A stretch of 64,000 bases of DNA from Candidatus Caldilinea saccharophila (GTDB lineage Bacteria; Chloroflexota; Anaerolineae; Caldilineales; Caldilineaceae): positions 124,001 through 188,000 of the forward strand of contig JADJVW010000007.1 of assembly GCA_016710365.1 (NCBI GenBank), given 5' to 3'. Below the pieces are notes generated by a model that saw nothing but the letters and a program-made list of their open reading frames with translations, ran no database searches and had not been told where the DNA came from. The position numbers and the translations under genes were made by a program. This document shows, piece by piece, positions 46,196 through 54,996 of the stretch (position 1 is its first letter; every line of letters begins with the position of its first letter).

Positions 46196-47266
46196 ATGCG
46201 TTTTGGCCCGCTCCTTCGTATTTTGGGAACGGCGCTCTATGGCTTCATTGGCTGGGAACTGGGCGTGGTATTGACGCGCACCCCCGAACTGGCAATGGAT
46301 CCCTGGAAACTGATCGTTCCTTTTACCTTGTTCGGGGCAGCGTTCGGCTTTCTGCTCGCACCGTGGTTGGTCAGGGCGCCGGCAAAGGCGGCGCACAACG
46401 CGCTGCGCCAGGTGCCGATCACCGATCTGGTGGCCGGGACAATCGGCGTAACGGCCGGGCTGTTCATGGCCGCGCTGTTGAGTGTTCCCGTGTCACGGTT
46501 GCCGGCGCCGTTTGGCAACATCGTCCCTTTGGTGCTGGTCTTTATGTTTGGTTATCTCGGCGCCGCCATTTTTGTACTAAGACAACGTGATTTCTTCTCA
46601 TTGTTGCGTGGCGGTGGAGAGGAAAAGCCAGAATTTGCACCGCCGCCCGTGGCCGTGGCCCCCACCGCGCCGGCCGGGCCTTCGTTGCTGCTCGACACGA
46701 GCGTAATCATCGACGGCCGGATTGCGGACATCGCCAAGACTGGGTTTCTGCTGGGGACGCTCACGGTGCCGCGTTTTGTGCTCAACGAGCTGCAATATAT
46801 TGCCGACTCCGCGGACAGCCTGCGCCGCAACCGCGGCCGTCGCGGGTTGGAAGTGCTCGACCGGCTGCAAAACACGCCTGAAGCCACTATCGTCTTCGTC
46901 GACCAGGATCCCACCGACGCCACGCAGGTCGACGACAAGCTGATCAGCCTGGCGCGACAGACGGATGCGCTGATCATCACCAACGACTACAACCTGAACC
47001 GGGTGGCCCGGCTGCAAGGCGTGCGCATTCTCAACATCAACGAGTTGGCGAACGCCATCAAGTCCGTTTATTTGCCTGGAGAGGAAATTCCGCTGAAAAT
47101 AATCCAGGAAGGCAAAGAGACCGGGCAAGGGGTCGGCTACCTTGAAGATGGCACGATGGTCGTCGTCGAAAATGGCCGCCGCTACATCAACCAGGAAGTG
47201 TTGGTGCAGGTGACCAAAGTGCTCCAAACCAATGCGGGCCGGCTGATCTTTGCTACGCCGGAATAG
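46196..47266 (+). CDS. PIN-TRAM domain integral membrane protein (YacL-like)
   Basis: A 356-residue protein with four N-terminal membrane helices (LGTALYGFIGWELGVVL, VAGTIGVTAGLFMAALL, IVPLVLVFMFGYLGAAIFVL). A cytoplasmic PIN ribonuclease-like domain follows: LLLDTSVIIDGRIADIA, FVLNELQYIADS, DDKLISLARQTDALIITNDYNLNRVA (acidic residues D, E, D and D). A C-terminal TRAM domain (PGEEIPLKIIQEGKETGQGVGYLEDGTMVVVE) ends it. AGGAG precedes ATG 46196. Such genes lie near isoprenoid or tRNA-synthetase genes in Gram-positives; here cysS follows after 33 bases. Confidence 0.93.
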   Translation: MRFGPLLRILGTALYGFIGWELGVVLTRTPELAMDPWKLIVPFTLFGAAFGFLLAPWLVRAPAKAAHNALRQVPITDLVAGTIGVTAGLFMAALLSVPVSRLPAPFGNIVPLVLVFMFGYLGAAIFVLRQRDFFSLLRGGGEEKPEFAPPPVAVAPTAPAGPSLLLDTSVIIDGRIADIAKTGFLLGTLTVPRFVLNELQYIADSADSLRRNRGRRGLEVLDRLQNTPEATIVFVDQDPTDATQVDDKLISLARQTDALIITNDYNLNRVARLQGVRILNINELANAIKSVYLPGEEIPLKIIQEGKETGQGVGYLEDGTMVVVENGRRYINQEVLVQVTKVLQTNAGRLIFATPE

Positions 47267-47299
47267 TTCAGCCACATCAATTCATGACAGGATGCTTTC

Positions 47300-48709
47300 A
47301 TGGCGCTTCGTATCTACAACACGCTCACACGACAGACCGAGGAGTTCGTCCCGATTGAGCCGGGCAAGGTCAGCATGTACGTGTGCGGCCCGACGGTTTA
47401 CGCCGACGCTCATATCGGTCACGCCATGGCGGCGATCATTTTCGACACCGTGCGGCGTTATCTGACCTACCAGGGCTACACCGTTAAGTTCGTCACCAAT
47501 TTCACCGACGTCGACGACAAGATCATCCGCCGCGCCAACGAGCAGGGGCGCGACCCGCTTGAACTGGCGAATCACTATGCCGAGAAGTATTTTCGCCATC
47601 TCGACGACCTCAACGTGCTGCCGGCGCATGTTTACCCGCGCGTCAGCCAGGAAATGGCGTGGATCACCCAGATGATTTCCGGGCTGGAGGAAGAAGGCTA
47701 CGCCTATCGCCGTGACGGCGATGTCTACTTCCGCGTCATGAAAGACCCGGACTACGGCAAGCTGAGCGGTCGCAAACTTGAAGCCGCGATGAGCGGCACC
47801 CGCATTGAGGAAGATGCACGCAAGGAGCACCCGGGCGATTTCGCCTTGTGGAAAGGCGCAAAACCAGGCGAACCGGCCTGGGAGAGTCCTTTTGGCCCGG
47901 GGCGCCCCGGCTGGCACATCGAATGCTCGGCCATGTGTCTCCATCATCTGGGTGAGGTCGTGGACATTCACGGCGGCGGCAACGACTTGATCTTCCCGCA
48001 CCATGAAAATGAGATCGCCCAAAGCGAGAGCTACACCGGCCAATCGTTCGCCCGGTACTGGATGCACAACGGCATGTTGCAGCTGGCGGGCGAGAAGATG
48101 AGCAAGTCTCTGGGTAACCTGATCACCATCGATGAGTTCCTCAAAGAGCACAGCGCCGACGCGCTGCGCCTGTTGATTTTTACCGGCCATTATCGCAAGC
48201 CGGTCACCTACACTGCGGAGACGGTCGAAAGCGCCGAGCGCAGCCTGACGCGCCTGCGCAGCGGTTTGCGCCCATCTCAAGGCGCCCAATCCACCGGCGA
48301 ACAGGTCGAAAAGCTGCGCATCGCCACCGAAGACGCGCGCGTCGCCTTCACGACCGCGATGGACGACGATTTCAATACGGCCGGTGCGATCGCAGCGCTT
48401 TTCGAGCAGGTGCGCGCCATCAACAGCGCACGGGCGGCGGGTGTCACCGGCCCATTCTTCACCGCGGCGCAACACACTTTGCACGAATTGGCCGGCATTC
48501 TGGGGTTGTCACTGCACGAACCGACCCGCGACGCGGTCAGCGAAGTAGCGGCCATCCCCTTTATCGATCTGCTGATCAGCGTGCGCGGAGATCTACGACA
48601 AGCAAAACAATGGGCGTTGGCCGATAAGGTGCGTGACGGCCTAAAAGAGCTGAACGTTGTAATCGATGACACGCCCGATGGCGCCAAGTGGCGATTTGAG
48701 GCTGAATGA
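47300..48709 (+). CDS. cysS: Cysteinyl-tRNA synthetase
   Basis: A class I aminoacyl-tRNA synthetase of 469 residues. CGPTVYADAHIGHAM holds the first zinc Cys and the HIGH motif; CSAMCLHHLGEVVDIHGGGNDL completes the zinc site; KMSKSLGN is the KMSKS motif. The C-terminal anticodon-binding domain follows from about residue 330. AGGATG precedes ATG 47300. The stop overlaps the rlmB start by four bases (ATGA). Confidence 0.97.
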   Translation: MALRIYNTLTRQTEEFVPIEPGKVSMYVCGPTVYADAHIGHAMAAIIFDTVRRYLTYQGYTVKFVTNFTDVDDKIIRRANEQGRDPLELANHYAEKYFRHLDDLNVLPAHVYPRVSQEMAWITQMISGLEEEGYAYRRDGDVYFRVMKDPDYGKLSGRKLEAAMSGTRIEEDARKEHPGDFALWKGAKPGEPAWESPFGPGRPGWHIECSAMCLHHLGEVVDIHGGGNDLIFPHHENEIAQSESYTGQSFARYWMHNGMLQLAGEKMSKSLGNLITIDEFLKEHSADALRLLIFTGHYRKPVTYTAETVESAERSLTRLRSGLRPSQGAQSTGEQVEKLRIATEDARVAFTTAMDDDFNTAGAIAALFEQVRAINSARAAGVTGPFFTAAQHTLHELAGILGLSLHEPTRDAVSEVAAIPFIDLLISVRGDLRQAKQWALADKVRDGLKELNVVIDDTPDGAKWRFEAE

Positions 48710-49473
48710 GCGAGCTATTATACGGACGACATGCTGTTCAGGAGTGTCTGCGCGCAGGCCGGCGTCGCGTCTTCCGCCTGTGGATCGAGAGCCGGCGCGA
48801 AGACGCTCCCTTGCCCAAGGATGGGCCGCTTGGTGAGATCGTGGCGCAAGCCGAACGCGCCAAGATTCTGGCGCGTTCGATCCGAGGCGGGCTGTTTGAC
48901 AAAATGCGCAGCGACCATATCAACGCACAGGGCGTGGCGCTGGAGGTCGATGACTATCCTTATGTCGATATCCAAACCTGTCTGGCAATCGCCAAAAAAG
49001 CCGGGGAAGAGCCTTTGCTGCTCATCCTCGACCATCTTCAGGATCCGCAAAATCTGGGTACGCTGATCCGCACTGCGGAAGCGGTCGGCGTGCACGGCAT
49101 CTTGATCCCCGAGCGCCGCGCCGCACGCGTGACCCCGGCAGTGAGCAACGCCAGCGCCGGCGCGGTCGAACATTTGGCCGTGGCGCAGGTGGTCAACATC
49201 AACCGGGAGATTGATGAACTGAAGAAGCGGAATATCTGGGTGGCGGGGCTGGACAGCGATGAGCAGACGCCGTCGTTAGCCAGCGCGCGTTTAGATGGCG
49301 CGTTGGCCGTCGTGGTAGGCAACGAAGGCGAGGGACTTAGCCATCTCACGCGCGAAAAATGTGACTTTCTGGTGCGCTTGCCGATGGTCGGCCGCGTCGA
49401 AAGTCTCAACGCGGCGGTGGCGGGCAGCATCGTGCTCTATACCGCACGCCAAGCGCGCCGCGCAGACGCCTGA
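48706..49473 (+). CDS. rlmB: 23S rRNA (guanosine-2'-O)-methyltransferase RlmB
   Basis: A 255-residue SpoU-class methyltransferase that modifies G2251 of 23S rRNA in E. coli numbering. An N-terminal substrate-binding domain (LLYGRHAVQECLRAGRRRV) is followed by motif 1 LDHLQDPQNLGTLIRTAEA, motif 2 VVVGNEGEGLS and motif 3 LPMVGRVESLNAAVAGSI. It overlaps cysS by four bases, a very common pairing that supports the assignment. Confidence 0.95.
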   Translation: MSELLYGRHAVQECLRAGRRRVFRLWIESRREDAPLPKDGPLGEIVAQAERAKILARSIRGGLFDKMRSDHINAQGVALEVDDYPYVDIQTCLAIAKKAGEEPLLLILDHLQDPQNLGTLIRTAEAVGVHGILIPERRAARVTPAVSNASAGAVEHLAVAQVVNINREIDELKKRNIWVAGLDSDEQTPSLASARLDGALAVVVGNEGEGLSHLTREKCDFLVRLPMVGRVESLNAAVAGSIVLYTARQARRADA

Positions 49474-49513
49474 CGACGCCAGAAACCTAAAATAAAGTCC
49501 ACTGAGAAAAATT

Positions 49514-49624
49514 ATCCACAGATTACATAGAGTGCGCAGATGGTGGAAAAGAAGGTAGCCGATGCGTGGTTGCAAGGTAGTGAACGCAAGCCTCTCACCT
49601 GTGAAATCTGCGCAATCTGTGGAT
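49514..49624. repeat. Imperfect inverted repeat (ATCCACAGATTACATAGAG)
   Basis: ATCCACAGATTACATAGAG and GTGCGCAGAT on the left pair with ATCTGCGCAATCTGTGGAT on the right. It lies between rlmB and the GNAT gene and could form a large hairpin at the 3' end of the rlmB message. Confidence 0.65.
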
Positions 49625-49684
49625 GATTTTTGCTTTAAATCTGTCGTCAGCGCATCCTCAACTTTTACATTGAAATCGGTTTAG

Positions 49685-50939
49685 TTGATGCATGCCACAA
49701 TTTTGGATGCAGGTCATCCACAGTGGAGCCGCGAACTGGAGCAGATTGGCGTCCTCCTCGGCGCTGGTGCCCATCCAACCCTGTTCCCTTACCACTTTTT
49801 GTTTGTCACGCTGAGCAAAATTGGCGGCAAGGTGGCGCGCTTTTACGAAGGGGCAGGCGCAGAAAGTACGGTCGGGATCGGATTTCTGTTTCCGCGCCGG
49901 TTGCGGGAGAGCGGCGACGCGGTGCAGCGCACCTACACCCTGCGCTTTCATGCCACATCAGGGGCGACGCCTGACCCGCAGAGGATAGTAGCCGCCTGCG
50001 AGCAGGCCATGCCCGACGACGCCTTTGTCTATTACGACCCGCAGGGCGCGCTTTCTTACTACCGCACCAACGAGCCGATGGGTGCGGTCGAGATTGGGCG
50101 GCCGGATGAAAGCGAAGCCGTGGCAAGCCGAGAGATTCAGCGCCGCGTGTGGGGCGCGCCTGATAACTTTCTCTATCCGAGCGACATCTACAGCGCCGAA
50201 TTCGCCGCGGGCACGTCGCTGATTGCCCGCGTTGAGGGCAAGACCGCCGGCTTTCTCTTTGGCTTACGCCTTTGACGGCGCATCGATGCCCGCCGACTGG
50301 CAAGAGCGCTATCACGGCGCGTTTCGCATCGAGTCGCAGACGCTGGGGGTGCTGCCCGATTTCCGCGGGTTACGTATCGCCAACCTGCTCAAAAAGCGCC
50401 AGGCGGAGCTTGCCTGGCGCGAAGGGATCGGCGTCATCACCTGGACCGCAGACCCGCTGCAAGCGCCCAACGCGGCGCTCAACTTCGGGTTGCTCAAGGC
50501 GATGGCGTGCGAGTTTACGCCCGACCTCTACCCATTTCGGAATGAACTGAATCGCGTACACGCCTCACGCTTTGGGTTGACGTGGCTGGTGGGCAGCAAG
50601 CGCGTGCGCGAGATCCCCACGCATGGCGGCCGCGCCGACGTGCTCGACCTGTCGCGCCGCCCGCAGATTCCACGCGCCAACGACGGCTGCACGCAGGCCA
50701 GGTTTGACCTGGACGCCGAATTGATTGCCATCGAAATCCCAGCCAATTGGACGGCGCTGCAAGTAGACGACCCTGGTCAAGCGCAGGCGTGGCGGTCGCT
50801 GACCGACGAAATTTTCCAGGTGTATATTGGTCTTCATCCTGGCCAATACACAATTACAGGCGTGGGGGTTGCCGACGAAAGACGCTTTCTGCTGGCAGAA
50901 CGCAGCGATCTACGTTTATGGCAGCGACTTGGTGCGTAA
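49685..50939 (+). CDS. GNAT-superfamily acetyltransferase (COG3375-like), frameshifted
   Basis: Read as one gene of about 417 residues in two frames. The N-terminal half (ILDAGHPQWSRELEQIG onward) has no clear motif; the GNAT core follows with ESQTLGVLPDFRGLRIANLLKKRQ, the acetyl-CoA loop (GLRIANLL), and ITWTADPLQAPNAALNFGLL, a hallmark of the COG3375 group. The break is at GG 50261-50262: removing one G joins KTAGFLF to AYAFDGASM. It stands alone; function unknown. The upstream gap contains the inverted repeat at 49514. Confidence 0.82.
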
Positions 50940-50966
50940 AAAATCCATTTTCGCCTCAATTGGAGG

Positions 50967-50995
50967 TTGACAGCAATACCAGGAAGGTCTACAAT
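50967..50995 (+). promoter_or_regulatory. Strong sigma-70 promoter ahead of the RRM gene leader
   Basis: TTGACA at 50967-50972, a 17-base spacer, and TACAAT at 50990-50995: a near-consensus promoter. The predicted start is near 51002, leaving about 325 bases before the RRM start at 51328. Confidence 0.75.
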
Positions 50996-51001
50996 CGTTG
51001 A

Positions 51002-51218
51002 CAGAAAAGAAAGCGGCTTATGGGGCGCCGTGGTTGCTTTTACCACGTTTTCCATTCCATTCCAGCCATCGGATGGGCGCCGCAACAGCAGCATGATGGC
51101 GCTCTTGGTTCGAGTCGATGCCTCGGTGGTTTTTCTCTATCACAACCAGTGTACTTGCCAGCAATCCAGGATAGTCCGCCAACTACCGGCGAACGCCTGC
51201 GGTTGTCTGGCTTTTTTT
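51002..51218 (+). ncRNA. Candidate small RNA or attenuated leader
   Basis: A stretch of about 217 bases lies between the strong promoter and a terminator-like hairpin with a T-run. It contains a small hairpin (GTGGTTGCTTTTACCAC) and no supported coding frame. It might be a free small RNA that ends at the terminator, or a leader that terminates conditionally before the RRM gene, as with some cold-shock mRNAs. It lacks the conserved elements of 6S, SRP, RNase P or tmRNA that I know. Confidence 0.35.
51180..51218 (+). terminator. Terminator-like hairpin in the RRM leader
   Basis: CAACTACCGGCG pairs with CGCCTGCGGTTG (9 of 12 positions), followed by a short spacer and seven T residues at 51212-51218. 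It lies 110 bases before the RRM coding region, in the same direction, so it could act as an attenuator or end a small RNA. Confidence 0.5.
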
Positions 51219-51327
51219 GTTTCGTCAGCTCGTCAAGGATCGTTCAGTCTTAGTTTCGTCATCTGTCTTTGTCAGCAGGGTTCTCAGAACCCCCAAGTAT
51301 CAAGCCTAGAGTTTGGAAAAGGAAATT

Positions 51328-51678
51328 ATGAACATCTACGTTGGAAACCTGTCGTATCGCACTACTGAGGACGATCTGCGCACAGCTTTCGAGGCTTTCG
51401 GCGCCGTGAGTTCAACCGCCATCATCCGCGACCGCGAAAGTGGTCAGTCCAAAGGCTTCGGCTTTGTGGAGATGTCGTCGGACACAGAAGCGCAGGCCGC
51501 CATCACCGGCCTCAATGACAAAGAAGTGGGCGGACGCCGCCTGAAGGTCAATCAGGCGCGCCCGCGCGAAGATGGCGGCGGCAGCCGCGGCGGCGGTGGC
51601 AGCCGTGGCGGCAATGGCGGTGGCAGCCGTGGCGGCAGCAGCAGCCGCCCGCGTCAGGATCGCGACAGCCGCTGGTAG
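51328..51678 (+). CDS. Glycine-rich RRM RNA-binding protein
   Basis: A 116-residue RNA-binding protein of the cyanobacterial Rbp type. The RRM has RNP2 IYVGNLSY at residues 3-10 and RNP1 SKGFGFVEM near residue 43. A Gly/Arg/Ser-rich tail (GGGSRGGGG-like repeats) ends it. Relatives are cold-induced RNA chaperones. AAGGAAA lies before ATG 51328; an upstream ATG at 51313 is unlikely as the family begins with the RNP2 strand. It has a long leader with a terminator-like hairpin, and its own strong terminator. Confidence 0.93.
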   Translation: MNIYVGNLSYRTTEDDLRTAFEAFGAVSSTAIIRDRESGQSKGFGFVEMSSDTEAQAAITGLNDKEVGGRRLKVNQARPREDGGGSRGGGGSRGGNGGGSRGGSSSRPRQDRDSRW

Positions 51679-51697
51679 TTGGATGCAACTTTGTTCC

Positions 51698-51750
51698 AAA
51701 AGCATCGTGGCAGCAGAAAAAGAATCTTTCTGCTGCCACGATGCTTTTTT
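51698..51750 (+). terminator. Intrinsic terminator of the RRM gene
   Basis: AAAAGCATCGTGGCAGCAGA pairs with the complementary strand CTGCTGCCACGATGCTTTTT, with an uninterrupted stem of about 20 bp and a T-run. A classical rho-independent terminator. It also separates the RRM gene from the convergent MFS gene. Confidence 0.93.
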
Positions 51751-51775
51751 ATTGACCTTTTTTATTGAATCGCCC

Positions 51776-53236
51776 TTACCCCTGATTTGCCGCACGCTGT
51801 TTGAGGCGATGCATCGGCAACCAGATCAGCCCCAGGAAGAGCACCATTCCCAACGCCCGCCCCACGCCTGACAACAAGAAGATCGCCTGGAAGCTGACCG
51901 TGTCGGCCAGATAGCCGCCCACCAACGGCCCCAAAAACGCGCTGGCAAACACGCCTGTCTGGTAGAGGGCTACGGCGCGCGCCCGTCCTACATGGGGCGT
52001 GACCTGGAGCAGAAGGTTAAAGTTGGCTAAGTTGAAGCCTGCCCATAGAAATCCGCCAAACAAATTATTGACGCCCACCTGCCAGGGTTCGGTGTAGAAG
52101 ACCCACATCACAGGCAGCAAGGCGATAGGGAAGCCGGTCACCAATTGCAGAAAGACTGCACCGCGGCGATCCAACACCTTGCCAAATATCAACTGCCCGC
52201 CCAGCGCCGCAAAGCTGGAAATGCTGGTGAAAATGCCAACAATCCCCACGTTTGCCCCCAGTTGGGTGACAAGATAAATGTTGAAGAAAGGCGCGGAAAT
52301 CTGCAAAGCAAAGTTCCACACAAGGCCGCTGACCACAAAGCCAAGATAGCCAGGGCTGCTTTTCAACGCATCGCGCAAGCTGCCGGTCTGCCGCGCCTGC
52401 TCGACATGACGGCTGGAATGTGGTTCACGGATGCGGCTGAATTGCAGCGTGCTCACCATCCCAATCGCAAAGGCCAGCGCAAAACTCAATTGATAGCCAA
52501 GATAGGGGTCGGTTTGCCATTGATTGCCTGTGCGGATTACCCAACCTGCCAGCGCGGAAAACATCAGGGTGGCGGTGCCCATCGTCAAGTTACGCGTGCT
52601 GAAGTAACGCCCACGCATAAATTCGGGCACAATGTCCGCCACCATCGCGGTCCAGGCCGGGTTGGAAAAATTCCCCATAAACGCACGCATACCGTTGAGC
52701 GCGGCGATGGCTAAAATCGCAATCTGGGGCGGCAGCGCCAACAGCGGGACGAGAGAGAGCAAGAGCAACATGACCCGCGCAAGGCCGCCGCCGCTCCACA
52801 ACACAATCGACTTGCGATTGCCCGTCTTCTCCAGCATCCGCGCACCTGGAAAGAGCGCGGCCGCGCCCGCCAGGTTTCCAATCGCCGTGATCCAGCCGAC
52901 CTGCTGATTCGTTGCGCCATACGCAAGCGCAAACAGCGGAATAAAGGCCAGATAGAACGACTCGCTGGTGGCGGCAAAGATGCCATCCAGCCAGAAGTAG
53001 CGTAGATTGCTGGTCTGCCGGATCGTCAACGGCTGGGGCGCCTGCTGCACCAGGCTGCGCTCCATCGGACGATGCACCAGGTACCAGTTCCAGCGCTGCG
53101 GGCGCAGTTGGTCAAACACGCTGATGCGGCGCTGCGGAATATAGTCGAGCAGATGCAGCATGCGCTCTTCCTGGCTCAACGACCGCGGCATGTGCTCTGG
53201 CCGCTCAGTAGATAGCGTCTGATTTATTTCATCCAT
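51776..53236 (-). CDS. Major facilitator superfamily transporter
   Basis: A 12-helix transporter of about 486 residues. A polar N-terminal extension of about 85 residues (YIPQRRISVFDQLRPQRWNWYLV) precedes the first helix (LRYFWLDGIFAATSESFYLAF). The loop after helix 2, PGARMLEKTGNRKSIV, resembles the MFS motif A region; the second half repeats the pattern with GKVLDRRGAVFLQ. The start ATG 53236 overlaps the stop of the upstream acyl-CoA ligase by eight bases. Substrate unknown; coupling to the ligase suggests export or import of a carboxylate. Confidence 0.9.
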   Translation of the reverse strand: MDEINQTLSTERPEHMPRSLSQEERMLHLLDYIPQRRISVFDQLRPQRWNWYLVHRPMERSLVQQAPQPLTIRQTSNLRYFWLDGIFAATSESFYLAFIPLFALAYGATNQQVGWITAIGNLAGAAALFPGARMLEKTGNRKSIVLWSGGGLARVMLLLLSLVPLLALPPQIAILAIAALNGMRAFMGNFSNPAWTAMVADIVPEFMRGRYFSTRNLTMGTATLMFSALAGWVIRTGNQWQTDPYLGYQLSFALAFAIGMVSTLQFSRIREPHSSRHVEQARQTGSLRDALKSSPGYLGFVVSGLVWNFALQISAPFFNIYLVTQLGANVGIVGIFTSISSFAALGGQLIFGKVLDRRGAVFLQLVTGFPIALLPVMWVFYTEPWQVGVNNLFGGFLWAGFNLANFNLLLQVTPHVGRARAVALYQTGVFASAFLGPLVGGYLADTVSFQAIFLLSGVGRALGMVLFLGLIWLPMHRLKQRAANQG

Positions 53237-54770
53237 CTGATTCGTATCCACAATACTCGGTGCGCAGTTGGACTTTTTGGACTTTCCCCAGCGCATTGCG
53301 CGGCAGCGCGTCGACAAAGATGACTCGCCGCGGCGCCTTGTAAACGGCCAGCCGCTGGCGACAAAACGCAATCAAGTCATCTTCATTCACGGCCGCCAGC
53401 CCGGCGCGGCGTACGACTAGCGCCACCACGCGCTCGCCCCACTCCGCGTCCGGGCAGCCAACCACTGCGCTCATTTCAACCGCGGGATGGTCAGCCAACG
53501 CCAGCTCCACTTCCGGCGGATAGATATTGTAGCCACCGCTGATGATCAGATCTTTGGAGCGCCCCTTGAGTGTGAAATAACCGTCCGGTGCGCGCACACC
53601 CAGATCACCGGTGCGCAGCCAGCCGTCCGGCGTAAACGCCGCGGCTGTTTTGTCGGGCTGACGCCAATAGCCTTTGCAAACGTTGGCGCCGCGCACCTGC
53701 ACCTCGCCCACCACGCCATCGGGCAACGGCTGCTCCGTCTCCGCGTCGACAATGCGCACCTCGACGCCAGGCAGCGGCAGCCCAACCGAGCCGACGCGCC
53801 GTTCGCCGTGCAAAGGATTGGAAAGGTTCATGCCGGTTTCGGACATGCCGTAGCGTTCGAGCAGGCGCACGCCAAAGCGCGCTTCAAACTGCTTAAAAAG
53901 ATCGTCGGGCAAGCGGTCGGAGCCAGAGGTGACCAGACGCAGATGACGTAGGCTGTAGCGCTCCGCGTTGGGTGCATCGACCAGGCGGCGATGGATCGTT
54001 GGCACAGCCATCAAGACAGTGCAAGATCGCTCGATCAACAACTGCAAGGTCTGCACTGGGTCAAACCTGGTCGTCATAAGCGTGGTGGCGCCGGCGTGAA
54101 GCGCGCCTTGCAGCGCGACGATCAGCCCGTGGACGTGAAAGATGGGCAGCACGTGAAGCAGAACGTCGTCGTTGCGCCAGCCCCACGCTTCATGCAGGCT
54201 GGCGAGATTGGCGGTCAAGTTGCCATGCGTCAACTCAGCGCCTTTGGGCCGGCCCGTGGTGCCGCTGGTGTAGATCATCAGACAAGTTGTGTGCGGGTCA
54301 GCCGGAAGCGACACGGAGGTCGCGTCAGAGGGCTGATACGGGGCGATCAGCTCTTCAAACGCCACCTCTGCCTCGCCGATCCAGATGCAAGTCTGCAACG
54401 CGGGCAAGTCTGCCAGGATAGGCGCCACTGCGCTTTGCGCGCCGTCGGCGGCAAAGAAGAAACGCGCCTCGGCATCTTCCAGAAAATAGGCAAGCTCTCG
54501 GGCGGGATAACCGGTGTTCAGCGGCAGGCAAATGGCGCCCAGCCGCATGATCGCCAGATGCAAGTAGACAAAGGGCAGGCGCTTGGGGAGCTGCAAGGCA
54601 ACACGGTCGCCCGGTGTAACATCGAGTGCACGCAGCAGCGCCATCGTACGCAGCACCCTGGCTTCGAGTTGACCATAAGTGACAATCTGGTTTGCAGTGG
54701 GCGGTTCATCGATCAGTTCGATGGCGGTTTTGTCGGGTTGGGCCAAACAATGGTGGCGAAGTAAATCCAA
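53229..54770 (-). CDS. AMP-dependent acyl-CoA synthetase (MatB-like)
   Basis: An ANL-superfamily ligase of 513 residues. Motifs: TYGQLEARV, IYTSGTTGRPKGAELTHGN (P-loop), VLPIFHVHGL, ERYGMSETGMNLSNP, TGDLGVRAPDGYFTLKGRSKDLIISGGYNIYP, and a C-terminal Lys in PRNALGKVQKVQL. The HVHGL and RYGMSETGM segments resemble malonyl-CoA synthetase (MatB); a short-chain dicarboxylate is a reasonable guess. The MFS gene overlaps its end. Confidence 0.88.
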   Translation of the reverse strand: MDLLRHHCLAQPDKTAIELIDEPPTANQIVTYGQLEARVLRTMALLRALDVTPGDRVALQLPKRLPFVYLHLAIMRLGAICLPLNTGYPARELAYFLEDAEARFFFAADGAQSAVAPILADLPALQTCIWIGEAEVAFEELIAPYQPSDATSVSLPADPHTTCLMIYTSGTTGRPKGAELTHGNLTANLASLHEAWGWRNDDVLLHVLPIFHVHGLIVALQGALHAGATTLMTTRFDPVQTLQLLIERSCTVLMAVPTIHRRLVDAPNAERYSLRHLRLVTSGSDRLPDDLFKQFEARFGVRLLERYGMSETGMNLSNPLHGERRVGSVGLPLPGVEVRIVDAETEQPLPDGVVGEVQVRGANVCKGYWRQPDKTAAAFTPDGWLRTGDLGVRAPDGYFTLKGRSKDLIISGGYNIYPPEVELALADHPAVEMSAVVGCPDAEWGERVVALVVRRAGLAAVNEDDLIAFCRQRLAVYKAPRRVIFVDALPRNALGKVQKVQLRTEYCGYESDG

Positions 54771-54996
54771 AACACGAAAAATCCTGGATCTTTCCTCTTA
54801 CGCTGTGATATTTGGGGACAACGCGCACGCGCCGTCACCCAGCATGTCGTGCGATGGTATACCTGATCGAATTGTGATGCAAGAAAGCAGCGTCGCCTGG
54901 GTCTATTGCGCGGCTGCACCGGGGGGATCGGAGCGTGATTCATCAAGCGCGGTGAGGTTCGTACAGCGCTGCATCCTGGCATCGGCCATCGCCGCT

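Noticed and set aside
51095..51130. Possible tRNA or tmRNA fragment (GGTTCGAGTC)
   Set aside because: No acceptor or anticodon stem can be folded around the T-loop-like stretch.
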